The notes under the pieces were generated by a model. The model saw only the letters and a list, made by a program, of their open reading frames with translations. It was not told the origin of the DNA and did not search any database. This document shows, one piece after another, positions 25,711-34,369 of a DNA stretch of 64,000 nt; within the stretch, counting starts at the first letter, position 1; every line of letters begins with the position of its first letter. Origin of the DNA: Paenibacillus sp. Marseille-Q4541 (GTDB taxonomy: Bacteria; Bacillota; Bacilli; Paenibacillales; Paenibacillaceae); NCBI RefSeq assembly GCF_018310695.1, contig NZ_JAGXCY010000002.1:1-64000 (forward strand), written 5' to 3'. Both the position numbers and the translations under genes were made by a program.

Positions 25711-26663
25711 TTCGCCACTCCCATTCCACTGCGTTCTACTAGACTAAGGTAAGCTTCCTCCAGCGTAGGCTGATGAATATCAAGCCGGGTAAGAGGAGTT
25801 CGCAGCTTCGACAATAAGTGCTGCGGTGTCCGCTCATGGTAAGTCACCTTTAAGGTTCCATTCTCCTCTGTAAAAGGTGCTTGCATCGAGATTAACTCCT
25901 TCTTGAGCTCAGTAAGATCACTTGCCCCTATAATCATGGATCTATCGCCCAATAATTCTCGTTTTATCTCATCCGGTGTACCAAGAACGGCTATCTTTCC
26001 TTTGGTTATCATACATACGCGATCAGCTTCCTCAGCCTCTTCAAGATAATGTGTGGTTAGAAAGATGGTCATGTTCTCTTCCTTACGAATCTTCTGTAAA
26101 TACGTCCAAAGTGACTGGCGCGCTGATGCATCTAGCCCTTGCGTTGGCTCATCCAAAAACAAGATCTGTGGTTTGTGCATTAAACTACGCATAATTTCAA
26201 GCTTACGCTTCATTCCCCCTGAGAATCCTTTCACCTTCTTAAACAAGTTTTCATGAATTCCTACAACTTCTGCAAGTTCTTCAATCCGTTGTTTATATGA
26301 AGAAGGCATCATACTATAGAAAGGCCGATAACTATACACTCCATACACACTCACATGTAGCCGAATATTCTCTTCTGCCGTTAAATCCAAATCAAGACTT
26401 GGATTCTGGAAAATAATCCCTACATTCCGGCGCACCATCGACGCCTCTTTTTCTACATCATATCCTGCAATGATAATTTCGCCTTCCGTCTTGGATAATG
26501 TTGTTGTCAGGATGGAAATCGTCGTCGTCTTGCCTGCACCATTAGGACCAAGAAAAGCAAAAAACTCACCTTTCCCTACCTCAAAGCTAATTCCATCCAC
26601 TGCAGCTCGTTCACTATTTTTGTATTGCTTTCTTAAATTCTCCACTCGAATAATGGTCTCCAC
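25707..26663 (-). CDS. ABC exporter ATPase (DrrA-like)
   Basis: 318 residues. Walker A GPNGAGKTT, signature FSGGMKRKLE, Walker B LFLDEPTQGLD and a C-terminal DrrA-type extension of about 90 residues. First gene of a four-gene operon (ATPase, permease, response regulator, kinase). GTG start at 26663 follows GAGGAGG. This arrangement usually gives inducible resistance to an antibiotic sensed by the kinase. Confidence 0.93.
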   Translation of the reverse strand: METIIRVENLRKQYKNSERAAVDGISFEVGKGEFFAFLGPNGAGKTTTISILTTTLSKTEGEIIIAGYDVEKEASMVRRNVGIIFQNPSLDLDLTAEENIRLHVSVYGVYSYRPFYSMMPSSYKQRIEELAEVVGIHENLFKKVKGFSGGMKRKLEIMRSLMHKPQILFLDEPTQGLDASARQSLWTYLQKIRKEENMTIFLTTHYLEEAEEADRVCMITKGKIAVLGTPDEIKRELLGDRSMIIGASDLTELKKELISMQAPFTEENGTLKVTYHERTPQHLLSKLRTPLTRLDIHQPTLEEAYLSLVERSGMGVAK

Positions 26664-27002
26664 TCTCTGTCAACCTCCTCTAAAATTACGGCTCACAGCA
26701 TCGCTGTTGCTCTTGCTCCCCTGTGAACGATCTTAGGTTAAATGAGTTTTATGAACTGAATGTAAACTGGAGTAGACATCTCCATTTATCTAAGCCAGTG
26801 CCAAGAAGTTGTTACGATTTATGTAGATATAAAGAAGGCAGATGGTAGAGTCTAATATAAATTCACTTCATAATTGGAATTACAATCCACAACAAAAAGC
26901 CGCCTGTAAAAAAGCGGCTTTTATTACAATTACTTAAAATACTGCGTGGGACTAAAAGTCTCTTGGAACTTTATAAAACATAAATAATAGTTATTATTTA
27001 TG
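26664..27002. other. Intergenic region with one bidirectional terminator
   Basis: 339 bases upstream of the exporter operon. It holds the terminator at 26895-26922 and presumably the operon promoter, though no convincing -35/-10 pair was found. No gene seen. Confidence 0.4.
26895..26922 (-). terminator. Terminator after the 30-residue basic protein gene
   Basis: Perfect 9-bp stem AAAAGCCGC / GCGGCTTTT around a 10-base loop, with T-runs on both strands. It lies 80 bases past the stop of the small minus-strand gene at 27003-27095. Confidence 0.75.
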
Positions 27003-27095
27003 TTATTTGTGATGATGGCGTTTACAAACTACCAATACTTTCTGACCCGGTTTAAGAATAACAACAATCAGCTTCTTTTTATGTTTGAAATTCAT
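27003..27095 (-). CDS. Small 30-residue basic, His-tailed protein
   Basis: ATG at 27095 follows a near-perfect ribosome site AGGAGGTGA by about 6 bases and reads 30 codons to TAA. The product starts MNFKHKKK, has a hydrophobic core (LIVVILKPGQKVLVVC) and ends KRHHHK, so it carries one Cys and a cluster of three His. It lies between two strong terminators and is a separate unit. The Cys/His tail could bind metal or nucleic acid, but this is a guess; family not recognised. Confidence 0.6.
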   Translation of the reverse strand: MNFKHKKKLIVVILKPGQKVLVVCKRHHHK

Positions 27096-27260
27096 TTGGA
27101 ATCACCTCCTCGTTCATTATATGAACAGTTAAAGAGGTTGTGTGGGTGTAACTCTACTAGTCATATAAATAATAGTCCCATTTTTTTCTTTTAGATCCAT
27201 CTAGATTTTAATAAACGTAATGTTACATTTAGTTAGGTTTTGTCTAGTGCTGGAACATAA

Positions 27261-27298
27261 AAAGAGCAGTTTGGCCTTTTCTGGCCAAACTGCTCTTT
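27261..27298 (-). terminator. Terminator of the histidine phosphatase gene
   Basis: A 16-bp perfect stem (27261-27276 with 27283-27298; core GAGCAGTTTGGCC) with a 6-base loop and A/T ends, 60 bases past the stop of the minus-strand gene. Confidence 0.85.
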
Positions 27299-27357
27299 TG
27301 TTTACTGATTTCCTTTCAACAATCCTTTGTTGATGAAAAATTCGATAGCTATCACTT

Positions 27358-27984
27358 CTAAAATTCGTCAAACTCATAACTGATGCGTTCAAATCGTTGA
27401 TTGTTTAATTTATAAAAAGAACTCTGCGATACATCTAGGGTTAAGGCTTGCTCTTTCTTTAAATTACTATATACACCGCGCAAGATTCTTCCCGTAAGTC
27501 CATGAGAGACTACGATGACTTTTTCTTTATTTTTTATACTCTCCAGCCAGCTAGTAACCCTCTCCACAACAGATTCATAACTTTCGCCGTCTGGTGAATT
27601 GAAATACCAATTGTAATGATCCGTATTTTTGAGAAGTTCTGGCCAAGAACTTTCAATTTCCATACTAGTTAAGCCTGCCCACGAGCCGACGGAAACCTCA
27701 CTTAATCGATGATCTGTGACTACATGATTTAGATCATATCCTAATATTCCGCAGATGATCTCCGTACTTTGCATCGCTCGTCCTAATGGACTAGAGATAA
27801 TCTCCCAATCTTTAGGTTCATGGGCCACCATTTTCAGCAGTCTAGCTATATTCTGAACTTGTTCAATTCCCACTGAAGTGAGTGGTGAATCAAGTTCGCC
27901 TTGATATCTTCCCTCACTATTTAGTATGGTTTCTCCATGCCGAAGTAAGTAGATTACTTGTTCCAAAATAACATCTCCATTCAT
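27358..27984 (-). CDS. Histidine phosphatase (phosphoglycerate mutase-like)
   Basis: About 208 residues of the histidine phosphatase superfamily, branch 1. The RHGET motif near the N-terminus holds the phospho-acceptor His; SSPLGRAMQS supplies the second Arg; VSHG near residue 165 holds the second His. Members dephosphorylate small phospho-compounds such as cobalamin or sugar phosphates. The ATG at 27984 has no clear ribosome site; a TTG at 27966 has GGAG 8 bases upstream and may be the true start. Confidence 0.85.
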   Translation of the reverse strand: MNGDVILEQVIYLLRHGETILNSEGRYQGELDSPLTSVGIEQVQNIARLLKMVAHEPKDWEIISSPLGRAMQSTEIICGILGYDLNHVVTDHRLSEVSVGSWAGLTSMEIESSWPELLKNTDHYNWYFNSPDGESYESVVERVTSWLESIKNKEKVIVVSHGLTGRILRGVYSNLKKEQALTLDVSQSSFYKLNNQRFERISYEFDEF

Positions 27985-28102
27985 GCTCTGTCCCAAATAT
28001 GTAATTAACGTATCCTAAGTATATAATACTTCTATTGCTATCTTTGGACTAGCTTGGAATAATATCTTCGGAATACATTAAGACAAATAAGAGTACACAA
28101 AA

Positions 28103-28122
28103 ACGCTTGGTTTCCCAAGCGT
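28103..28122 (-). terminator. Terminator of the 106-residue membrane-protein gene
   Basis: 8-bp stem ACGCTTGG / CCAAGCGT, 4-base loop, then six Ts on the minus strand, 25 bases past the stop. Confidence 0.8.
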
Positions 28123-28147
28123 CAGTTCATTCTATTTTGTAAAGTTC

Positions 28148-28468
28148 TTAAAAGAAAAAAAGTTGTACAACTCCCAATACCACGGATGCAGCTGAGAGAA
28201 TCTTTGCTACCCTATCCTTATTCATGAATTTCAGGATCAACGCAATCACAGCCAACAAACCAAAAATTACTGCAACGATTTGCTCAGTCGTATAATTGGT
28301 AGGAAGCGCTGTGAAATTCATATAACTGACCACAATACCTATAATCACTGTAACTGCAAAAATAATATTGTTAATTTTTCGGTTTTTTACAGTAAACAAT
28401 AGTCCTATACTAACGATACTTATGATCGCTATTATAGTAAACATAATTACTAATAGTCCAAGCGCCAT
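28148..28468 (-). CDS. Four-helix membrane protein of unknown function
   Basis: 106 residues, almost entirely hydrophobic, with about four predicted helices separated by short loops (KNRKIN, TNYTTEQ, KFMNKDR). No family recognised. GAGGAG lies 9 bases before the ATG, and a terminator closes it. A transporter-like accessory or membrane-stress protein is possible. Confidence 0.7.
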   Translation of the reverse strand: MALGLLVIMFTIIAIISIVSIGLLFTVKNRKINNIIFAVTVIIGIVVSYMNFTALPTNYTTEQIVAVIFGLLAVIALILKFMNKDRVAKILSAASVVLGVVQLFFF

Positions 28469-28602
28469 CGTGTCATTCTCCTCGTCGTTAATGTTCCTTC
28501 ATGTTGCTATATCCGTCTGTAGCTATTTCCTATCATTACCCATAAGCAGATCTTTTTAAAACTTCTTCTCCAGTATCCTTTATTCGATTGATCTTTGAAA
28601 TG

Positions 28603-29058
28603 TTATGACAGAAGCGGCGTATGTTGCTCTAATGCTGTATTTATTTTAACTTCAGAGAAAACAACATGTGTAAGTGTAGAAGTATACGCTGATATTTCAT
28701 CTAAAAACGCTTCAATCTCATCTAGCTGACTCACTGTCAGCAATACCATATAGCACGCCTTACCTGCGATTCGGTAACAGGATAGAACCGTAGGGTAGTT
28801 TTCCACAAAAGATTTGAACCGTTTATGGTCACCATGTTGAATCGTTACTTCTATTAAACAATCCATTGTAAATCCAAGTTTTTTTCGATTGATTTGAATC
28901 GTATAGCCCTCAATCATTCCAGAGTCTTCTAACCTTTTTACACGTTCTGTCACGGATGGAGCTGATAGGTTGACCAACCTTCCAAGTTCCCTCATTGAAA
29001 GTCTGGCATCTCTCTGAAGCTCAGTCAAAATGGACATATCGATATCATCGATTTTCAT
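28603..29058 (-). CDS. Lrp/AsnC-family transcriptional regulator
   Basis: 151 residues. N-terminal helix-turn-helix (DIDMSILTELQRDARLSM, then LSAPSVTERVKRLEDSG) and a C-terminal RAM ligand-binding domain from about residue 65. Such proteins sense amino acids and often control a divergent neighbour. A small ORF starts divergently about 120 bases away. ATG preceded by AAAGGGAATGG. Confidence 0.92.
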   Translation of the reverse strand: MKIDDIDMSILTELQRDARLSMRELGRLVNLSAPSVTERVKRLEDSGMIEGYTIQINRKKLGFTMDCLIEVTIQHGDHKRFKSFVENYPTVLSCYRIAGKACYMVLLTVSQLDEIEAFLDEISAYTSTLTHVVFSEVKINTALEQHTPLLS

Positions 29059-29175
29059 TTGAAACCATTCCCTTTCTATTATGTATCATTTTAAAAGTAT
29101 ATCATCGAAATACATTCTATTCGACATGTGATATCCCCGAATAAATCGATAAAATGAAATGTAAGAAAGGTCGTG

Positions 29176-29319
29176 ATGAACATGAGGGATAGAAGTAGTT
29201 ATCATCAAGAAGCAAAAACAAGATTAGATGCAGAAGAGAATAAGCAGCGGAGAAAAACGACGCTCACATGGGCGAATTATTTCCACGAAATTCTCCAGGC
29301 AATATCTATATTCAAGTAA
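29176..29319 (+). CDS. Possible 47-residue charged protein divergent from lrp-like gene
   Basis: ATG at 29176 with AAAGG seven bases upstream; 47 codons to TAA. The product is strongly charged in its first 30 residues (for example RLDAEENKQRRK) and ends in a hydrophobic, aromatic tail. A bidirectional terminator follows at 29375-29404. It lies where an Lrp target would be expected. Family not recognised; it could also be a chance ORF. Confidence 0.4.
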   Translation: MNMRDRSSYHQEAKTRLDAEENKQRRKTTLTWANYFHEILQAISIFK

Positions 29320-29374
29320 CAAGGAATAATCTAAATCTAAACCAAAGAGAAGTCCTTTTAACAAAACTTCAAAT

Positions 29375-29404
29375 AAAAAGTGTTGGATAATACCAACACT
29401 TTTT
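29375..29404 (-). terminator. Bidirectional terminator
   Basis: A 12-bp perfect stem AAAAAGTGTTGG / CCAACACTTTTT with a 6-base loop, between the isoprenoid synthase (minus) and the small plus-strand ORF. Confidence 0.85.
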
Positions 29405-29431
29405 ATTCATATAGTGAGTTTGGCGAGCATT

Positions 29432-31816
29432 CTAATGATCTCGATTAATGATGTAATTCAATATATGTTTCAGAAAAGCACTATTGCGTGGCATCTCACT
29501 CAACGCTTCCATGGCTAGACAGTAGTGATCCCACATCGCTTTGTTAGCACCTTCCGAACCCAGAAGGGTGACAAAAGTCGAATTGTTATTTAGCGTATCT
29601 TTGCCCGTCGGTTTCCCGAGTAATTGCAAATCTCCTTCCAAATCAAGCAAATCATCCTTAATCTGAAAAGCAATACCTGCATGATAAGCATATTTCTTCA
29701 AAGTCGCAATCTCCTGATCCATTACCCCCGCGAGAATGGCTGGCATAACAAGAGAAGCTTCAAAGGCAATCCCAGTTTTATAGAAACAAATCATATTCAA
29801 TTGTTCCAGTGTTAATGCTTTCCCCTTGGAATGCAAATCCATCGCCTGACCCATGCACATTTCTCCTGCTTTCTGAGAAGAATATTGCATCAAAGCAAGA
29901 ACAGATGTAGGATCAAACCCTTTAAGAGTTGATTGCTCTTGCGTAGCTTTCTGGATGAGATAGAGTCCGGTTAATTCAGCCGTAGCACTATTATGCACCT
30001 CATGCAAAGTTGGGCGTCCTCTTCGGGTCGATGCATTATCCTGCGTTGGCAGATCATCGAAGATCAACGATGCGGTATGCATATATTCTAGAGAACGTAG
30101 TAGAGGCGCGATGGCAGAACGATGCAATCCATATTCTTTTACACTCATGACCCAAGCCATTACTGGCCGTAGACGCTTACCTCCTCCTTGGAGACTGTAG
30201 TTAGCAGCATCAATTAGCGGCTCTTTCATCGGTGATATGTCTTCAGGTTTAGGAATCTGCAGTATGCTGTTGATCTCCTGTTGAGCCGTTTTTATAACCT
30301 CGGCAAAGTGTTCCTTTTCTTTTCGCTCGGTTTTCATCACGTTCAGCATCTGATCTCGAAGCAATTTATCGAAGAAATCCACATCTTCTGCTTTCCGAAC
30401 CATATGCTGAATCACCCGATTGAACTCTGGAATACCTGAGGTGAAAACCCCCATGATTTCATTGTATTTTTTCGTACCTAAGCGTTGTTGACAACGTTTT
30501 AGACCATTGATGGCTCGATCAAGGATTACTTCACGAGTCTTGGCATCGGAATTGTACACATTATGAATTAAATTAGAAATGACGGCCCAGTACATCTCAA
30601 AAGGATTAATCAGATCAGGCCTCTGATCACGATATTTTAAATAATAGGTATAAGGCGTTACCGCTCCATCTCTCATATCATCAAACATATCCGCAAAATC
30701 ATCAGCAAGCTGATTATAGATACCATAATAGAAAGTTCGATTATCAAATCCTTCATCCATTGGAGCACTAATCACAGATCTGACAATCAATCTGGATGAA
30801 GAGGATTTGATAATAATGGGCAGGTAAAGCTCCTCGTTGGTGTATTCCGAATTCGATAATTCCTTTACGCGGTCTCTATCCTGTGAATGAAAAAACACGT
30901 AAGATTGTTCAAGAAAAGTGTTCTGCGTTTCTGGACGCTGATAATTTTTGATATACTCAAAAGCTTCTTGAAGCTCGGCGTGAACATATTGAATCATATC
31001 GACATTTTTCCCAGTCCACTCCCCCATTGCCGGTACAGTTCCCGTGAGAAGTGCGGTACGTATCATTTGAGAATATTGTTCTTTCTCCTTCGTATCTAAT
31101 ACACCGGAATCGAGTAGATCGTCTATATAAGGATAGGTTAATCCATAGGAATAACCTAATCTGATGGCTTCATCAAGCCTTCTGGCACGTTCCACAGGAG
31201 AAATATCATCGTCCATTTCTTCCATTACATGAAGAACTACTCCAATAATGATTTTGATCAGTTTACGCTGTGCTTGCTCTGCATTCATTTCTTTAGGAAT
31301 ATGAGAGGATACGCTCTTCAGTTTATTAATCACCCAAATGGTTGCGCTCTCTACTCCTTCTTTCTGTGACCATCGATATAATGCAGCAAAGCTGATAAAC
31401 TCAGGTTGCTCGCCCCTTGCGGCTGAAGTGGGATTCAAAAGCGTATTTTTAATGTCAGCTATTAGGCGCTGAATTCTTATTTTTGTATGTGGAGAGTCAA
31501 GAGATTTCCCTAGATCCCTCATATACATATATGAAACACTACGATCCAAGTAATCATCTAATTTCCCCGTATAACTAAGCCACTGCGTATATCTATGGTA
31601 ATCTTGTGAATCAGGCTTTCTTTTACTGCGTGATAAAAAGGATAGCAGGAAATGATGATGAACATGGTCTCTTTTCCACAATTGAAGGTCTTCTGTCAGA
31701 TTAGATACATACGTCTTTTCTTTAACTTGTACATATAGGGATTCAAAATACTGAGCCGCCTTCTGCTCTGCTCGCTGATACCACGTATCCGCTTGATTCG
31801 CTACTTCTACATTCAT
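29432..31816 (-). CDS. Two-part isoprenoid synthase: polyprenyl synthetase fused to a class I terpene-synthase-like region
   Basis: 794 residues, over twice the usual 300-350. The C-terminal third (about 520-794) is a trans-isoprenyl diphosphate synthase: GGGKRLRP (545-552), first Asp-rich motif DDLPTQD (587-593), RRGRP (598-602) and second motif DDLLD (721-725). It condenses isopentenyl diphosphate with an allylic diphosphate. The N-terminal 500 residues are all-helical and carry further Asp-rich motifs: DDYLD (87-91), DDLLD (232-236) and DDFAD followed by DDMRD (372-383). These resemble metal-binding sites of class I isoprenoid synthases, so this half may be one or two diverged cyclase-like folds (inference). 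GAGGTAA lies upstream of the ATG. Single-gene unit next to an LnrLMN-like exporter operon. Confidence 0.85.
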   Translation of the reverse strand: MNVEVANQADTWYQRAEQKAAQYFESLYVQVKEKTYVSNLTEDLQLWKRDHVHHHFLLSFLSRSKRKPDSQDYHRYTQWLSYTGKLDDYLDRSVSYMYMRDLGKSLDSPHTKIRIQRLIADIKNTLLNPTSAARGEQPEFISFAALYRWSQKEGVESATIWVINKLKSVSSHIPKEMNAEQAQRKLIKIIIGVVLHVMEEMDDDISPVERARRLDEAIRLGYSYGLTYPYIDDLLDSGVLDTKEKEQYSQMIRTALLTGTVPAMGEWTGKNVDMIQYVHAELQEAFEYIKNYQRPETQNTFLEQSYVFFHSQDRDRVKELSNSEYTNEELYLPIIIKSSSSRLIVRSVISAPMDEGFDNRTFYYGIYNQLADDFADMFDDMRDGAVTPYTYYLKYRDQRPDLINPFEMYWAVISNLIHNVYNSDAKTREVILDRAINGLKRCQQRLGTKKYNEIMGVFTSGIPEFNRVIQHMVRKAEDVDFFDKLLRDQMLNVMKTERKEKEHFAEVIKTAQQEINSILQIPKPEDISPMKEPLIDAANYSLQGGGKRLRPVMAWVMSVKEYGLHRSAIAPLLRSLEYMHTASLIFDDLPTQDNASTRRGRPTLHEVHNSATAELTGLYLIQKATQEQSTLKGFDPTSVLALMQYSSQKAGEMCMGQAMDLHSKGKALTLEQLNMICFYKTGIAFEASLVMPAILAGVMDQEIATLKKYAYHAGIAFQIKDDLLDLEGDLQLLGKPTGKDTLNNNSTFVTLLGSEGANKAMWDHYCLAMEALSEMPRNSAFLKHILNYIINRDH

Positions 31817-32020
31817 AAAATGGATTACCTCAACTTCTATTATTGTTAGTTATGTCTTCATTAGGTCAGGAAGAGTGTTCTCCATGGACATCAAATGAAT
31901 CTTTTTTCATGTCGCGATCCCTAGCTCGGATCATATTTATATCATTAATACGAACAAAAATCGGTTTGGTTACGAAATCGTCATTCATTCTGACTTGAAA
32001 TTCTGACCATAAAAAAACGA

Positions 32021-32045
32021 GCCGTCCTTCTCGGTGAAGGACGGC
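32021..32045 (-). terminator. Terminator of the LnrLMN-like exporter operon
   Basis: 10-bp perfect stem GCCGTCCTTC / GAAGGACGGC with a 5-base loop and a run of seven Ts on the minus strand, 36 bases past the last permease stop. Confidence 0.9.
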
Positions 32046-32080
32046 CCGGATTCCTTGCTTTATAGTAGTCAAAATTCCCA

Positions 32081-33229
32081 TTACACAAACTGTCTAATGT
32101 CATTATTGCGTCCGAATCGATAGATCGCGATGAGCGCAAAAACTGTGGCGAAGGCGATAAGAATCACCATATTGAGGTAAAGACTGCCGAGTTCCTGCCC
32201 TTGCTGGAGCTTATTTATCATATCGAGCAGCCAATGCTGTGGTGTAAAACTCGAAATTTTACGAATTGTGTCTGGCATAATATCCATTGGAAAGAAACAA
32301 CCTGCGAGTAAACATGTCGGAGTGATAATCAGATTCTGCATGGCTCCAGCACCCGAGGTGCTCTTGGCGAAGGCAACGAGCATCAGAGAGAGTGAGATGG
32401 CTGTTAGTGCGAACAAGAGCAGCGAGATAATCATCTGTCCATATGAGATACCTGAGTCGATATGAAAAACATTCTTCATCACGACTAGTGTGATAACGAT
32501 TTGCAGCAGCATGATCATCCCGTTGACTACTACATTCGATAATACATACGTTCTTGCAGATACGGGTGAAGACAACAGGCGTAGGAAAGTGCGATTCTCT
32601 TTCTCTTTCAAGATCATCTCCGACATATTCACGGCAGAGAACATCATGAACATAACAAGGAACCCAATCGATTGATAGGTCATCGTCTTCGTGTTCGAAG
32701 TATCCTTTAGCGTTTCCGCTGACAATTGGTAACTCTGCTGCGTGTAGGCGGCATAAATCTTGTTAAAAAGAGCATCATCGCCTTGCGATTCTTTCCCGAT
32801 CACGGCAACATTAGCAATATAGCTTTGAAGCATCGATTTCACATAGGTGGTCACCTGAGCACCTTTCACGGAGATGATATTGATGTGATCCGGTCTTCCT
32901 TCCCTCACACTGGCACCAAATCCTGGATCAATAACGATCCCGCTGTCCAGTTTTCCTGCCGCGATATCACTGCTGAGCGTTTCTTCGTCCGTAACGATTA
33001 CTTCCATATGGTTTAGCCCTTCCAAGAACCGAATGGTATCCTTTGTGATCGTCTGGTTTCCATCCTTATTAACAATACCGATGTGAAGTGCACCTGAGCT
33101 ATTATTACTGTATAGAAACATGGATATCAGTACACCGATGATCGGCAATCCAAGATAAATGAACCAGTTTCTTTTGCTGCGGAACGTTCCCGCTAACGTT
33201 TTACGGATAAGCCATACCATTTCCTTCAT
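32081..33229 (-). CDS. ABC-2 exporter permease (LnrN-like)
   Basis: 382 residues. One N-terminal membrane helix, a large outside domain (about 45-185), then five to six helices in the C-terminal half: the ABC-2 layout of LnrM/LnrN and YhgE-type permeases. The KEKENRTFLRLLSSPVSARTYVLS cytoplasmic segment is typical. Last gene of the response regulator-kinase-ATPase-permease-permease operon; only one base separates it from the permease gene before it. Confidence 0.9.
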   Translation of the reverse strand: MKEMVWLIRKTLAGTFRSKRNWFIYLGLPIIGVLISMFLYSNNSSGALHIGIVNKDGNQTITKDTIRFLEGLNHMEVIVTDEETLSSDIAAGKLDSGIVIDPGFGASVREGRPDHINIISVKGAQVTTYVKSMLQSYIANVAVIGKESQGDDALFNKIYAAYTQQSYQLSAETLKDTSNTKTMTYQSIGFLVMFMMFSAVNMSEMILKEKENRTFLRLLSSPVSARTYVLSNVVVNGMIMLLQIVITLVVMKNVFHIDSGISYGQMIISLLLFALTAISLSLMLVAFAKSTSGAGAMQNLIITPTCLLAGCFFPMDIMPDTIRKISSFTPQHWLLDMINKLQQGQELGSLYLNMVILIAFATVFALIAIYRFGRNNDIRQFV

Positions 33230-33230
33230 A

Positions 33231-34355
33231 TTATAACGCCTCCCGTTTACGCATGAAGATGACAGTAATGATTAAAAAAATAGCAGCGAAGCCGGAATTC
33301 AATCCGATGGCAGGCCAAGCAGCTGCCAAGTTATCTGCATAAATAATCTGAGTCAACGCTGTATTTGCCCAGCGTAGCGGTGACAAGTTAGTGAGAAAGC
33401 TCATAAATCCTTCCGTATCGCCGATCGGAAAGTATGCACCTCCAATGAAAGATGCTACTTGCGTAAAGATCATGACGACAGCCCGAGATCCTTCCCCTGT
33501 GAATAGGAAACTTAGGCCGAGTCCAAGACTGACTGCGAGTAGTACCTCTGTCAGCAGCACTAGAAAGATCAAGCCATAATGAGTGCCCCAATCTGCACCG
33601 AATACAAATTTACTGAACAATAAAACAACAAGTACACATAACAGGTTGATGAAAGTACAACCAATTATTTTTCCAATAAAAATATCACTTTTATAAATCG
33701 GTGCAGCCATCAACCGGATGGCGGTATTTCGAGTGCGTTCTCCGCGGAATAAATAACTGGCAGAAGTTACGGAGTATAGAGCGATCATTGTTGTCATTGC
33801 GATAGCGTAATAGTCAAGTGACCCCGGTTGTTTATCCCGATTCAGTGTGGTTTCGTTGATGAACTCACCACTAGGCCTAGCGCTAATGGCGATCGACTGA
33901 GCTATCTCAGGATCTGCCTGAATGGCAGCAGTAGTGAGTGAATAACGGTCAGCAAATATGGTAAGTATGCCTTGGATAATGTTGCTTTCAATTGTGTTCT
34001 TACTACTTCCGTAGAACTTAATACCACTGTCGCTGAGTTCCACATAAGCGGTATATCGATCGGTACGAACCTCCTCTTGCCCGTCGATACCTTCATTCAT
34101 TTGCACGATTTCGACACCTTCCTGCTCAAGGACCTGAGCAAAACCATGCCATGAGGTACTCAGTTGTGAGTTGGTCATCGTACTGTTTACTAACAACCGC
34201 ATATCACCAACCTTAACTCCACTCGTAAAAGCACTCGATAACGCGGTGCCGAGAATCAGCATTAGAATAATGGGGAATGCAAGCATTAACAGAAAGGTTC
34301 TCGTATTACGGAGGCTTGATCTAATCTCTTTAAAAGCAATTTTCGATATATTCAT
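33231..34355 (-). CDS. ABC-2 exporter permease (LnrM-like)
   Basis: 374 residues with the same layout as its downstream neighbour: N-terminal helix, outside domain of about 160 residues, then a C-terminal block of helices, with FRGERTRNTAIRLMAAPIYKSDIF as cytoplasmic signature. The two permeases probably form a heterodimer with the ATPase encoded 14 bases upstream. Confidence 0.9.
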   Translation of the reverse strand: MNISKIAFKEIRSSLRNTRTFLLMLAFPIILMLILGTALSSAFTSGVKVGDMRLLVNSTMTNSQLSTSWHGFAQVLEQEGVEIVQMNEGIDGQEEVRTDRYTAYVELSDSGIKFYGSSKNTIESNIIQGILTIFADRYSLTTAAIQADPEIAQSIAISARPSGEFINETTLNRDKQPGSLDYYAIAMTTMIALYSVTSASYLFRGERTRNTAIRLMAAPIYKSDIFIGKIIGCTFINLLCVLVVLLFSKFVFGADWGTHYGLIFLVLLTEVLLAVSLGLGLSFLFTGEGSRAVVMIFTQVASFIGGAYFPIGDTEGFMSFLTNLSPLRWANTALTQIIYADNLAAAWPAIGLNSGFAAIFLIITVIFMRKREAL

Positions 34356-34369
34356 GGTGCTGTCCCTCC

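Noticed and set aside
31866..32081. 71-residue minus-strand reading frame between the exporter operon and the isoprenoid synthase
   Set aside because: Its first third runs through a perfect terminator hairpin (32021-32045) and there is no ribosome site for a later start.
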